From Lipingzhangella_A rawalii (GTDB lineage: Bacteria; Actinomycetota; Actinomycetes; Streptosporangiales; Streptosporangiaceae), in the NCBI RefSeq assembly GCF_031628175.1, contig NZ_JAVLVT010000010.1, forward strand, positions 1 through 64,000: DNA of 64,000 nt, in the 5' to 3' direction. The notes beneath the pieces were generated by a model. The model did not search any database. It was not told the origin of the DNA and saw only the letters and a list, made by a program, of their open reading frames with translations. The position numbers and the translations under genes were made by a program. Shown here one piece after another: positions 34,255-43,800 of this stretch (position 1 is the stretch's first letter; each line of letters begins with the position of its first letter).

Positions 34255-35511
34255 ATGGCACGCAGCGAGAAGGTGACGTTTCCCGGGCTCAGCGGAGCCA
34301 AGCTGGCTGGGCGACTCGAGGAGCCCGACGACCCCCCACGCGCCGTGGCCCTCTTCGCTCACTGCTTCAGTTGTGGGAAGGACTCGGCCGCGGCCAACCG
34401 GATCACCCGCGAACTCACCGAACGGGGAATCGCGGTGTTCCGGTTCGATTTCACCGGGCTGGGACAGTCCGGCGGAGACCTCGGGAATACCGAGTTCCGG
34501 GCCAACCTCGGCGACCTCGTTCGTGCCGCCGACTACCTGCGGGACACCTACGCCGCCCCGTCGATCCTGGTGGGACACTCCCTGGGAGGTTCGGCGGTCC
34601 TGGCAGCCGCACCGCAGATCCCGGAGGCCCGCGCCGTGGTCACGATCGGGGCTCCCGCGGACCCGGCCCACCTCGGACACCTCCTCGAGGAACCCGACCC
34701 GGAGGCCAGCTCCGCGGGAGAGGCCCGGCTGCGGGTCTCTGGCCGATCCTTCCGCATCCGACAGGAGCTACTGGAGGATCTCGACGTGCGCTCTGGTGGA
34801 CAGGCGGCACGTGTCACGGGACTGGGGGTCCCACTACTGATCCTGCACGCGCCCAAGGACGAGGTGGTGGGCATCGACAGTGCGCGCCTGATCTACGAGG
34901 CGGCCCGTCATCCCAAATCCTTCGTCTCCCTCGACGGCGCCGACCACTTGTTGAGTCAGCAACCGGACACCGCCTTCGTCGCCGACCTCATCGCCACCTG
35001 GTCCGGGCGCTACCTGGAACAGGTCGCGCGTCCGGCCGTGCCACCCCAGGCCACCACCACGGACAACGACACCTCCACCGGCGAGCTCACCGTCCGCGAA
35101 ACCGGCCCCGGCCCCTACTCCCAGCGTGTCACCGTGGGCCGACACCAGCTTATCGCCGACGAGCCCACCCCCAGCGGAGGGGCGAACACCGGCCCCGGCC
35201 CCTACGACCTGCTGCTCGCAGCGCTGGGATCCTGCACCTCCATGACAGTTCGCATGTATGCCCAACGACGGCAGTGGCCACTGCGGGACGTGTCGGTGAC
35301 CCTGCGACACAGTCGCATCCACGCCACGGACTGTGCCGAGTGCGAGACAACCTCCGGACGGGTGGATCACATCGTCCGGGAGATCCGCCTGTTCGGGGAC
35401 CTGGACCGTACCCAGCGCGCGAAACTCCTGGAAATCGCGGACAAATGTCCGGTGCACCGCACGCTGCGCTCGGAGGTAGCCGTGACCACCACCGAAGTGG
35501 AGCACGACTAG
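34255..35511 (+). CDS. Bifunctional alpha/beta-hydrolase-OsmC fusion
   Basis: A 418-aa two-domain protein. Residues about 1-260 form an alpha/beta hydrolase with nucleophile elbow VGHSLGGSAV, an acid in LHAPKDEVVG and the histidine in LDGADHLL. After a Thr/Asp-rich linker, residues about 280-415 form an OsmC/Ohr-like peroxidase domain with the two redox cysteines in ALGSCTSMTVRMYA and ADKCPVHRTL. Such fusions are known in bacteria and are thought to handle lipid or organic peroxides. The physiological substrate is unknown. Confidence 0.92.
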   Translation: MARSEKVTFPGLSGAKLAGRLEEPDDPPRAVALFAHCFSCGKDSAAANRITRELTERGIAVFRFDFTGLGQSGGDLGNTEFRANLGDLVRAADYLRDTYAAPSILVGHSLGGSAVLAAAPQIPEARAVVTIGAPADPAHLGHLLEEPDPEASSAGEARLRVSGRSFRIRQELLEDLDVRSGGQAARVTGLGVPLLILHAPKDEVVGIDSARLIYEAARHPKSFVSLDGADHLLSQQPDTAFVADLIATWSGRYLEQVARPAVPPQATTTDNDTSTGELTVRETGPGPYSQRVTVGRHQLIADEPTPSGGANTGPGPYDLLLAALGSCTSMTVRMYAQRRQWPLRDVSVTLRHSRIHATDCAECETTSGRVDHIVREIRLFGDLDRTQRAKLLEIADKCPVHRTLRSEVAVTTTEVEHD

Positions 35512-35902
35512 CGGGGCTCACCGTCGCGGCCGATGGGCCGCGGGAGAGCAGGTGTGGCCGCAGCGCAGATCGGCCGGAACGAGCGGGGCCGCCTGGCCCC
35601 GCTCTCCGCGCGCTCACCCCCGAGTGCCGGGTTCCTCGTGGCACGCCCGCAGGTAGGCCGAGCGGAACCGCACCGCCAGGGAAACGTCAACGGTGGCAGG
35701 CCGCCACGCATACAAAGCCTGTTGTGCGCGTGGCGATCCCGGTTGACCATCCCGCAACCACGGAACCACGGACTTCTCGGTGTCCGCCCCGCTCCGGCAT
35801 CTCTGGAGGGCGGTGGCCCCCGCAACCTGGGAATCTGTTGCCAAGCACCGGACGTCCCCCAGGCCCGGATGCGCGGCGATTCACATGACGTGTGACCAGG
35901 GC
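35512..35902. other. Convergent intergenic region without supported gene
   Basis: About 390 bp between the hydrolase-OsmC gene and ychF. Frames on both strands stay open for 70-120 codons but lack ribosome sites and recognisable content. GGCCGCGGGAG and GCGGGGCCGCCTGGCCCCGC-like GC-rich inverted segments near 35585-35605 could form a terminator. Confidence 0.4.
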
Positions 35903-36997
35903 TTACACGTTGAACCGGAACTCGGTGACGTCACCATCGGCCATGACGTAGTCCTTGCCCTCGATGCGGACCCGACCCGCGGCCTTCGCGGCAGCGTGGG
36001 AGCCGGCCGCCACGAGCTCGTCGTAGGCAACCACCTCCGCCTTGATGAAGCCCCGTTGGAAATCGGTGTGGATCGCTCCGGCGGCTTCCGGTGCGGTCGC
36101 TCCGCGGCGGATGGTCCACGCGCGAGCTTCCTTGGGCCCCGCCGTGAGGAAGGTCTGGAGACCGAGCGTCGCGAACCCCACGCGGGCCAATTGGTCCAGT
36201 CCGGACTCCGTCTGCCCCATGGACTCCAGAAGCTCCGCGGCCTCGTCCGCATCGAGTTCGGCGAGCTCGGCCTCGATCTTGGCGTCCAGGAAGATTGCCT
36301 CCGCGGGGGCCACCAGCTCCGAGAGCTTGGCCCGCAGCGCGGTGTCGGCGAGTTCGGCGGAGTCCAGATTGAACACGTACAGGAACGGCTTCACCGTCAG
36401 CAGGTGCAGTTCGCGCAGTGCCTCGATGTCGACACCGGCCGACTGCGCGCCCGCGGACAGCGGGGTTCCCCCGTCCAGGAGATCCCGTGCCCTGCGGGCC
36501 TCGGCAAGCGCGTGCTGGGCCACCTTGTCCTGGGCATTGCGCTTCGCCTCCTTCTCCAGGCGAGGAAGCGCCTTGTCCAGGGTCTGGAGATCGGCGAGCA
36601 CCAGCTCGGTATTGATGGTCTCGATGTCGCGTTCGGGACGGATATCTCCGGCCACGTGCGTCACGTCCGAGTCCCCGAACACCCGGATCACCTGGCAGAT
36701 CGCGTCACTCTCCCGAATATTGGCCAGGAACTGGTTGCCCAGCCCCTCACCCTCGGAAGCGCCACTCACGATCCCGGCGATGTCCACGAAGGTCACGGTA
36801 GCGGGAATAACCTTCGCCGAGTCATACATCCGCGCGAGCACGTCCAGCCGACTGTCGGGGACGCCGACCACACCGACATTGGGCTCGATGGTCGCGAAGG
36901 GATAATTCGCGGCCAGGGCGTCGTTCTTGGTCAGGGCGTTGAACAGCGTGGACTTGCCAACGTTGGGCAACCCGACGATACCTATAGACAGACTCAC
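35903..36997 (-). CDS. ychF: Redox-regulated ATPase/GTPase YchF
   Basis: A 364-aa Obg-related P-loop ATPase that binds ribosomes. Motifs are GIVGLPNVGKSTLFNALT, ATIEPNVGVV, DIAGIVSGASEGEGLGN and the C-terminal TGS domain ending DVTEFRFNV. The GTG at 36997 gives the normal family length; no strong Shine-Dalgarno is seen, so it may be leaderless. Confidence 0.97.
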   Translation of the reverse strand: MSLSIGIVGLPNVGKSTLFNALTKNDALAANYPFATIEPNVGVVGVPDSRLDVLARMYDSAKVIPATVTFVDIAGIVSGASEGEGLGNQFLANIRESDAICQVIRVFGDSDVTHVAGDIRPERDIETINTELVLADLQTLDKALPRLEKEAKRNAQDKVAQHALAEARRARDLLDGGTPLSAGAQSAGVDIEALRELHLLTVKPFLYVFNLDSAELADTALRAKLSELVAPAEAIFLDAKIEAELAELDADEAAELLESMGQTESGLDQLARVGFATLGLQTFLTAGPKEARAWTIRRGATAPEAAGAIHTDFQRGFIKAEVVAYDELVAAGSHAAAKAAGRVRIEGKDYVMADGDVTEFRFNV

Positions 36998-37330
36998 GCC
37001 TGGCGAGTGTAGGCGGTGTGTGCGCCTGCCCTGTGCACCCGGCACCGGGAGCCGGGAAGCTCAAACGTGTGGCGGAACACGCCCGGCAGGAGCCCTACCG
37101 ACGTGCTTCCACAGCCCTGACCTGCGTCTCGGCTAAGCTATGGCGATTCGGGGAGGCCATGGTGAGCGCCCCGCCCTGGGCGGAATCTTCGCCTGAGGAG
37201 CGAGACCATGCCGCAGTTGACTTTCCGGGAATTCCCGCATCGGTGCCGTTTCGGCCGGTAGCGTCGTCCCACCGCTTGGAAGAGTGGTTGGCCAACGCGT
37301 TCCAGGTTCGTTGGGTGGGGGGAGTCACCG
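36998..37330. other. Divergent intergenic region with possible 17-codon ORF
   Basis: 333 bp between ychF and the FkbM gene. An ATG at 37208, with GAGGAG 7 nt upstream, opens a 17-codon frame ending at 37261 (MPQLTFREFPHRCRFGR). It might be a leader peptide but could be chance. An overlapping frame from 37159 has weak third-position GC bias and is not called. Confidence 0.3.
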
Positions 37331-38281
37331 GTGCTGCCAGATCCCGATCCCGTGCGTGCGTTCGTGCGTCGTCACCCGGCCGTTCGCGAGGCGACGCGAC
37401 GAATCCGGGTCCACCTACCGGAACGGTTCGGGGGAATCGACCCGGCACGCCTCCCCCCACGAGTGCGCCGGTTCGAACTCCCCCTGCCCCGGCGCGGTGT
37501 CACGCCGCCGCACCAGCCCGACGCCATCCGGGTGGAGGCTCCCGGAGACCTGTGGTTACCACGGCACCTGCAACGCGGTGGGTTGGCCGGGTACGAACCC
37601 GAGAGTCTGGCCTGCTTCCTGGCTGCCGTGGAACATGCCCGTTCCGGGGCGGTGCTGGACGTGGGCGCCAACATCGGCATCTACTCGGCTCTCGCAGCCG
37701 CACGTTCCGACCGGGCGGTGTTCTCCTTCGAACCGACGGTGGAGGTTGCCACGGTCGCCCGCACGATCGCCGAGGAGAACGGTCTGGACTACACGGTGCT
37801 GTCCCTGGCGCTGAGCAACCACACGGGTACCGCCGCACTGCGCCTCTCCGCGATCAGCGACGCTTCGAACTCGCTCGCCACGGGCCACCGTCCGGAGATC
37901 GGGCGGCGGGAGGTCGAGGTCGATACCCTGGCGCACTGGCGGGAGCGTCAGGCCGTTGTTCCGGCCATCGTCAAAATCGACACCGAGGCAACCGAACCGG
38001 AGGTCCTGGCGGGCGCCCTGGAGCTGCTGCGGAGCTTTCGCCCCTGGATCTTCTGCGAGGTCCGGCCGGCGCTGGGGGTTGCCGAGCGGCTCATGGCCCT
38101 GTTGGAGCCGCACCACTACGTCTGGTTCCATCTCGAAGGAGCGCCGCCGTACGCACCTCGGACCACGATCACGGCCCGTGAGGATCACCACTCCCGACTC
38201 TGGCTGTTCGCTCCCGGGATGCCACCCGCCCATTTCTGGGACGCCGCCGCGGAGTGGCGCACGGCACTGGCCGACTGTTAG
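37331..38281 (+). CDS. FkbM-family methyltransferase
   Basis: A 316-aa SAM-dependent methyltransferase. The SAM motif is AVLDVGANIGIYSALAA, then FSFEPTVEVATVARTIAEENG and IVKIDTEATEPEVLAGALELL, all typical of the FkbM group that methylates sugars or small molecules. The GTG has GGGGGAG 6 nt upstream. Isolated from other biosynthetic genes, so the acceptor is unknown. Confidence 0.9.
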   Translation: MLPDPDPVRAFVRRHPAVREATRRIRVHLPERFGGIDPARLPPRVRRFELPLPRRGVTPPHQPDAIRVEAPGDLWLPRHLQRGGLAGYEPESLACFLAAVEHARSGAVLDVGANIGIYSALAAARSDRAVFSFEPTVEVATVARTIAEENGLDYTVLSLALSNHTGTAALRLSAISDASNSLATGHRPEIGRREVEVDTLAHWRERQAVVPAIVKIDTEATEPEVLAGALELLRSFRPWIFCEVRPALGVAERLMALLEPHHYVWFHLEGAPPYAPRTTITAREDHHSRLWLFAPGMPPAHFWDAAAEWRTALADC

Positions 38282-38448
38282 GGCGCTGTTCCCTCCCCAG
38301 AGCCAGCACACCGTGGCCGCACCGCGCGGCGTTACGGTCCGAAGGGCGGTTGGGCCGGCGGAAACGGAATACGTCGGTGTTTCGGAAGCCGGTACAGGTA
38401 ACGCGCGTTTGGACGTGCGGTGTCGCCAGCTCCTGAGAGCATGGGGAC

Positions 38449-39909
38449 ATGGATGTGCTGTACGTGATCCTTGTGCTGCTCGTGGGAATTGCGATCGGTG
38501 TGCTCCTGGGCTGGCTGATCGCCCGTGGCCAGAGCGCCGAGGCGCGGGCGGACGCTCGCGCCGCCCGAGAGCACGCCTCCTACGTGGAAGAGCAGCTGAC
38601 TGAGCGCTTCCGCGCCCTGTCGAACGAGGCACTGGATGCCAATCATCAACGCCTGGTCGAGCTGGCCGAGGGCCGACTGCGTGCTGCCGGTCAGGAGGCC
38701 CGCAGCGATCTGGAACAGCGGCGTCAGGCGGTGGAGCACATGGTGACCCCCTTGCGCGAGACGCTCTCCCGAGTGGAGAACCAGTTGCGGGAAGGGGACG
38801 CGGGGCGTCGTGCCGCACACGCCGAACTGGCCAAGCAGGTAGAGCTCATGCGGCAGGGGTCGAGCGAGCTCCGGGAACAGACGCAGGCACTGGTGACCGC
38901 GCTGCGCCGGCCTGAGGCTCGCGGCCGTTGGGGCGAGCTCCAGCTGCGTCGGGTCGCCGAGCTCGCCGGAATGTCTGCGTACTGCGACTTTGACGAGCAG
39001 GTCACCGCCGAGGGAGCGAACGGAACCCTGCGCCCGGACATGGTGGTGCGGCTCGCCGGCGGCAAGAACATCGTGGTCGATTCGAAGGTCTCCCTGGCGG
39101 CCTATCTGGAGGCCGTGGAGTGTGAGGACCCGGACGCCCGCAACGAGCGCCTGGCCGCACACGCCAAGCACCTCCGGCAGCACGTGGACGCGCTGGCCCG
39201 CAAGTCCTACTGGGCGGCACTGCAACCGACACCGGAGTTCGTGGTGTTGTTCGTCCCCGGAGAGGCGTTCCTGGCCCCTGCCCTCGAACACGACGGTGAC
39301 CTGCTTGAGCACGCCATGGCGCACCGGGTTCACATCGCCACACCCACCACGCTCATCTCCCTGTTGCGCACCGCGCAGTACGCCTGGCAGCAGGAGGCCC
39401 TCAGCGAGAACGCCCGGGCCGTGTTCGAGCTCGGAAAACAATTGCACGACCGACTGTCCACCCTCGGAGAACACGTCCAGGGCCTGGGCAAGTCGCTGTC
39501 GCGGACGGTCGCGGCCTACAACAAGACCGTGGGCTCCCTGGAAAGCCGGGTCCTGGTCACGGCCCGCCGCTTCAATGATCTCCAACTCGTTGAGGAGGAG
39601 CTGGACGAGCCCTCGGGAGTGACGGACAGCCCACGCCCAGTCACCGCCCCGGAACTGGAGGACACGCAGGAGGACGCGGAGGACACGGCGGGGCAGAGGC
39701 ACCAGGATGGCCGGTCCGAACTGTTCGGGGCGGCACTCGGAAACGGCCCGGGCTCCACGGATGCGGATGCGGGCACGCCGGATACCCCGGATACCGACGC
39801 GCGGGCAGGCACAGACACAGCTACCACGTCCGATGGCGCGCCGGGATCGGCGAGCATGGAATCGGACGGCGACACGGCCGGAACGGAAACAGCGTTTCGA
39901 CCACGTTGA
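38449..39909 (+). CDS. rmuC: RmuC-family DNA recombination protein
   Basis: A 486-aa protein with an N-terminal transmembrane helix (residues 4-24), a long coiled coil (about 30-145) and the RmuC nuclease-like core (RRPEARGRWGELQLRRVAELAGM, VDSKVSLAAYLEAVE, PTTLISLLRTAQYAWQQE). RmuC limits certain DNA rearrangements in E. coli; the mechanism is not settled. The last 90 residues are a low-complexity acidic Thr/Asp/Gly tail. Confidence 0.93.
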   Translation: MDVLYVILVLLVGIAIGVLLGWLIARGQSAEARADARAAREHASYVEEQLTERFRALSNEALDANHQRLVELAEGRLRAAGQEARSDLEQRRQAVEHMVTPLRETLSRVENQLREGDAGRRAAHAELAKQVELMRQGSSELREQTQALVTALRRPEARGRWGELQLRRVAELAGMSAYCDFDEQVTAEGANGTLRPDMVVRLAGGKNIVVDSKVSLAAYLEAVECEDPDARNERLAAHAKHLRQHVDALARKSYWAALQPTPEFVVLFVPGEAFLAPALEHDGDLLEHAMAHRVHIATPTTLISLLRTAQYAWQQEALSENARAVFELGKQLHDRLSTLGEHVQGLGKSLSRTVAAYNKTVGSLESRVLVTARRFNDLQLVEEELDEPSGVTDSPRPVTAPELEDTQEDAEDTAGQRHQDGRSELFGAALGNGPGSTDADAGTPDTPDTDARAGTDTATTSDGAPGSASMESDGDTAGTETAFRPR

Positions 39910-39953
39910 GTGACACACTGGCCGGTGTGACCCACCCGGAGGAGCAAGGGACG

Positions 39954-40472
39954 ATGTCCAGGGACGAACCGGGCCCCGCACCTGGTCCGCATGTCGTGGC
40001 CGGACCGGGCGCCTACCGCCCCCTGCGGATGACCGGTCGCGGCGCGGTGCTGCTGATGATCGTGGTGTGCTTCGTGTCCTCGCTGACGGCGTTGCTCCTT
40101 GGGCAACCGACGCTCGGGGGCCTTGGCTTTTTCGGAGCCGCGATCTTCGCGGTTGTGTTCGTGCGCCCCGCAGACCTGTTGACGCTCAGTGTCTGCCCAC
40201 CGCTCGCGTACTTCCTGGGGGCGTTGCTCGCCGAGCTGGCGCATGGGATCGGAAGCGAGCACACCACGGGCAATCTCCTCATGGGGCTCGGAGCCCAGCT
40301 GGCCCACGCCGCCCCGTGGCTGTTTCTGGGAACCGCCGCTGTCCTGGTGATCGGGGTGTTCCGCGGTCTGGCCACCAACATCCGGGAGTTCTCGGACGAA
40401 CTGAATGCCGCACGGCTGCGGCGTCGGGCCCAGTCTCCGTCCGACGACGAGTCCGAGCCCGCCGCCGGCTAG
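39954..40472 (+). CDS. DUF6542-type membrane protein
   Basis: A 172-aa membrane protein with about four helices (VLLMIVVCFVSSLTALLLG, FFGAAIFAVVFV, CPPLAYFLGALLAEL, PWLFLGTAAVLVIGVF). The ATG at 39954 is preferred over a TTG at 39906 because GGAGGAGCAAGGG precedes it. The neighbourhood (ychF, ispH, xseA) matches the place of Rv1111c-like proteins. Function unknown. Confidence 0.75.
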   Translation: MSRDEPGPAPGPHVVAGPGAYRPLRMTGRGAVLLMIVVCFVSSLTALLLGQPTLGGLGFFGAAIFAVVFVRPADLLTLSVCPPLAYFLGALLAELAHGIGSEHTTGNLLMGLGAQLAHAAPWLFLGTAAVLVIGVFRGLATNIREFSDELNAARLRRRAQSPSDDESEPAAG

Positions 40473-40561
40473 CCGGGAGTGGGCCCAGACCGTGGGAACG
40501 GGCCAGCCCGGACGTGGGGAGGTGGCACGTATTCCCGGTTCCCGTCTGGGCGACGGTGCTC

Positions 40562-41530
40562 TCAGCGGCTCTCGGGGGTGCTCTCGGCCCGAAGGTCCCG
40601 CCGCAGTTCCTTGGGCAGGGAGAAGGTCAGGGACTCATCGGCGGTCTGCACTTCCTGGACGCTGTCATATCCGAGTGTGGCGAGGCGGTCCAGGAGTTCG
40701 CGCACCAGCAGGTCCGGGACGGAGGCGCCACTGGTGACCCCCACCGTGTTCACGCCCGCGAGCCACTCCTCGTCCAGAAGTGTCGCGCTGTCAATGAGGT
40801 AGGCGGCGCCAGCTCCGGCGTCCAATGCCACCTCGACGAGACGCACCGAGTTCGAGGAGTTGTCGGAGCCAACCACGATCACGAGATCGCACTGCGGGGC
40901 CATCGCCTTGACGGCGTCCTGCCGGTTGGAGGTGGCATAGCAGATGTCGTCGCTGGGTGGGTCGAGGAGATTCGGGAACCGCTCCCGCAACGCGTCCACG
41001 GTCTGGGTCGTCTCGTCGACGGACAGCGTGGTCTGCGACAGCCAGGACACCTTGTCCGGGTCCCGGACCTGAACCTTGTGTACCTCGTCCGGGCTCTCCA
41101 CCACCTGGATGTGCTCGGGGGCCTCGCCGCTCGTGCCCTCGACCTCCTCGTGCCCGGTGTGTCCGATCAGGACGATGTCCCGGTCCTCGGCGGCGAAACG
41201 CTTGGCCTCCTTGTGCACCTTGGTCACCAGGGGGCAGGTCGCGTCGATTGTCTTGAGCTGACGCCGTTCGGCGTCCTCGTGCACCATCGGCGAGACGCCG
41301 TGTGCGGAAAACACGACAATCTCCCCGGCCGGAACCTCGTTTGTGTCCTCCACGAAGATCGCACCGCGTTCCTCGAGCGTGCGCACGACGTGCGTGTTGT
41401 GCACGATCTGCTTACGAACGTAGACGGGAGCACCGTATTGCTCCAGGGCCTTCTCGACGGTGATGACGGCACGGTCGACCCCAGCGCAGTAGCCCCGGGG
41501 AGTGGCGAGCAGGACGCGACGCTCAGTCAT
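40562..41530 (-). CDS. ispH: 4-hydroxy-3-methylbut-2-enyl diphosphate reductase (IspH/LytB)
   Basis: A 322-aa [4Fe-4S] enzyme for the last step of the MEP pathway, giving IPP and DMAPP. The three cluster cysteines are C15 (PRGYCAGV), C99 (DATCP) and C197 (ICYATSNRQ). HNTHVVRTLEERG and FSAHGVSP carry substrate-binding histidines. The ATG at 41530 has AAGGAA upstream; the long upstream frame is spurious. Confidence 0.97.
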   Translation of the reverse strand: MTERRVLLATPRGYCAGVDRAVITVEKALEQYGAPVYVRKQIVHNTHVVRTLEERGAIFVEDTNEVPAGEIVVFSAHGVSPMVHEDAERRQLKTIDATCPLVTKVHKEAKRFAAEDRDIVLIGHTGHEEVEGTSGEAPEHIQVVESPDEVHKVQVRDPDKVSWLSQTTLSVDETTQTVDALRERFPNLLDPPSDDICYATSNRQDAVKAMAPQCDLVIVVGSDNSSNSVRLVEVALDAGAGAAYLIDSATLLDEEWLAGVNTVGVTSGASVPDLLVRELLDRLATLGYDSVQEVQTADESLTFSLPKELRRDLRAESTPESR

Positions 41531-41832
41531 GGTTTCCTTCCAACGGGCACGGACAATCCCCGTATCGGCGAAGTGCTGCCAGATCCACTGTACGGGGCGC
41601 GGCCAAGGGAGGCTGCTGATGTGGGCAGGGACTCCTCGCTGCCGGGCCAGGACAGCCGATGCTCCACGACGCGGCCCTCGGCCACCCAGGCGTCGCGGCT
41701 GGGACACCGTTACCCTGCGGATGCACGAGGAACGGAAATTCGCGATGTCGCGCTGACACGGTACATTCACCGCACGATCGGGTTGCCTGACCCCCATACG
41801 GCATCCCACGACGACCAGGAGCCCATAAGTCC
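41531..41832. other. Divergent promoter region ispH / lipid-droplet-like gene
   Basis: 302 bp. TACATT at 41762-41767 could be a -10 for the plus-strand gene, but no good -35 partner is found. No gene is supported here. Confidence 0.35.
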
Positions 41833-42480
41833 ATGACGAAGCCAACACTTTTCGACCACATCGTCACTGTCGCCAAGAACGTGTTCGGGATCCGTGGTTC
41901 CGCCAAGCAGGCTGCGGATACCCCGGAGAGTACGGAACCGACCGACACAACCACGACCGCTGGCACAGTCGAGACCACCGACACGGCTGACCCGGCACCC
42001 AGCCCGGACGCGGACCCGGCGGCTGCGGCCACGGACGCGACCGAGGACACCGAGAACACGGCCACTGCTTCGTCCACCGGTGACGGCCCGGTGGACGCGG
42101 ACGCGGACGGGGACGGGGACACAGTGACCGCCACGGTCGCATCGACCGCCAGCCAGGATGACCTGGTGTCCGAGACCGAGCGTGCCACCATCGCCCAGGA
42201 GCTGACGGACGCCGACACCCCCACGGTCGTTGCCGACTCCTCCTCGGACCTCGCCGCGGCACAGGGAGCGGCCGTGGCCGCCTCCGCCCCGGACGTGTCG
42301 AGTCTGGCGCTTCCGGACTATCCGGAGGCGAGCCTGCCGTCTGTTCGAGCCCGGCTACGCAAGCTGAGCCTGGAGGAGGTACGCCAGCTCCGTGCTTACG
42401 AGGTTGCCCATGAGAACCGGGCCAACTTCGTACGCATGTTCGACAATCGAATCGCGAAACTGGAGGCGGGTGAGGCATGA
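41833..42480 (+). CDS. Lipid-droplet-associated-like protein (xseA-adjacent)
   Basis: A 215-aa protein. The first 25 residues are moderately hydrophobic/amphipathic; about 30-145 is a low-complexity Thr/Ala/Asp/Glu region. The last 50 residues form a conserved helical hairpin (SVRARLRKLSLEEVRQLRAYEVAHENRANFVRMF split at several points). From memory that end resembles Mycobacterium Rv1109c-type lipid-droplet-associated proteins encoded at the same place between ispH and xseA. The role in this organism is not shown. Confidence 0.6.
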   Translation: MTKPTLFDHIVTVAKNVFGIRGSAKQAADTPESTEPTDTTTTAGTVETTDTADPAPSPDADPAAAATDATEDTENTATASSTGDGPVDADADGDGDTVTATVASTASQDDLVSETERATIAQELTDADTPTVVADSSSDLAAAQGAAVAASAPDVSSLALPDYPEASLPSVRARLRKLSLEEVRQLRAYEVAHENRANFVRMFDNRIAKLEAGEA

Positions 42481-42530
42481 GGGGCGCGGCGCGCCCCCGG
42501 CCTGTCCCCGCCCTGGTCTAGGGTCGCCTC

Positions 42531-43757
42531 ATGGGTATGGAGAGTTCCCCCGAGGCGCCGCAGCCCGTCCGTGCCGTCCTCCAGGCTGTCGGCGGCTGGA
42601 TCGGGAGACTGGGACGGATCTGGGTCGAGGGCCAGATCGCGGATCTGAACCGTAGGGGTCAAACGGTTTTCATCACCCTGCGGGACCCGGTGGCCAACGT
42701 GTCAACGCGGGTGGTGTGTCCCAGTCGCGTCGTGACCGCGACGACACCGACTCCGGAGCCGGGGGCACGCGTGGTCGTCCACGCCAAACCGGACTTCTAC
42801 GTGGCACGCGGCACGTTCTCCCTCGCCGCGACCGAGATCCGGCATGTCGGACTCGGTGAGCTGCTGGCGCGGCTGGAGCAGCTGCGCAAGACTCTGGCGG
42901 CCGAAGGGCTGTTCTCGGACAGCCGCAAGCGCAGCCTGCCGTTCCTACCGACGGTGGTAGGGCTGGTCTGCGGGCGGGACTCTGCCGCGGAGCGCGACGT
43001 GCTGGAGAACGGACGGCGACGCTGGCCTGCGGTGCGGTTCGAGGTCCGGGAAGTGGCGGTCCAGGGTGATCGGGCCGTGGGCGAGGTACTGGAGGCGCTG
43101 CGGGAACTCGACGACCATCCGGACACGGACGTGATCATCCTGACGCGCGGTGGTGGCTCCATGGAGGACCTGCTGCCGTTCTCGGACGAGACCCTGGTCC
43201 GGGCGGTGTCGGCGGCCCGCACCCCGGTGGTGAGCGCGATCGGCCACGAGCAGGACGCACCGTTGCTGGATCACGTGGCCGACGTTCGGGCCTCCACCCC
43301 GACCGACGCAGCCAAGCGGGTGGTGCCCGATGTCGGGGAACAGTTCGAGCTGATCGCACAGCTGCGCCAGCGGGCTCGCCGGGTGATCACCGGAGGCCTG
43401 GAACGGGAGCGGGCGTGGCTGGCGGACCTGCGTTCCCGGCCAGTGTTGGCGAGCCCGCTGCACGAAATCGACCGTCGCACCGAGCAGATTCTCGGCCTGC
43501 GGGACCGGGCACGGCGCTGCGTGCACACCGAACTGGCCCGCGCGGAGAGTGACCTGGAACACACCCGGGCCCGGCTGGAGGCACTGTCGCCACGCACGAC
43601 CCTGGCGCGGGGCTACGCGATCGTGCAGCGTGCGGACGGATCCGTGGCCCGCTCCGCGAGTGAGATCACCCCACAGGAGCGGCTGAGGCTGCGGTTCGCC
43701 GGGGACAGTCTCGAGGTGACCGCGGGGACGGCCCACCCCGAGTCCAAGGATGAGTAG
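42531..43757 (+). CDS. xseA: Exodeoxyribonuclease VII large subunit
   Basis: A 408-aa catalytic subunit that degrades single-stranded DNA from both ends. The N-terminal OB-fold (IWVEGQIADLNRRGQTVFITLRD) precedes the nuclease core (TRGGGSMEDLLPFSDETLVRAV, SAIGHEQDAPLLDHVADVRASTPTDAA) and a C-terminal coiled coil. xseB follows 43 bp later. Confidence 0.97.
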   Translation: MGMESSPEAPQPVRAVLQAVGGWIGRLGRIWVEGQIADLNRRGQTVFITLRDPVANVSTRVVCPSRVVTATTPTPEPGARVVVHAKPDFYVARGTFSLAATEIRHVGLGELLARLEQLRKTLAAEGLFSDSRKRSLPFLPTVVGLVCGRDSAAERDVLENGRRRWPAVRFEVREVAVQGDRAVGEVLEALRELDDHPDTDVIILTRGGGSMEDLLPFSDETLVRAVSAARTPVVSAIGHEQDAPLLDHVADVRASTPTDAAKRVVPDVGEQFELIAQLRQRARRVITGGLERERAWLADLRSRPVLASPLHEIDRRTEQILGLRDRARRCVHTELARAESDLEHTRARLEALSPRTTLARGYAIVQRADGSVARSASEITPQERLRLRFAGDSLEVTAGTAHPESKDE

Positions 43758-43800
43758 TGGACACAACAGCCACCAACGAGGAGCCGAGGAGAGGCGTGGG

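Noticed and set aside
35533..35895. Plus- and minus-strand frames of 76-120 codons between the hydrolase-OsmC gene and ychF
   Set aside because: Both strands are equally open, with no start signal and no family resemblance.
37159..37330. Frame beginning MVSAPPWAESS upstream of FkbM
   Set aside because: Third-position GC is only moderate and the frame runs on into the FkbM gene out of phase; no family recognised.
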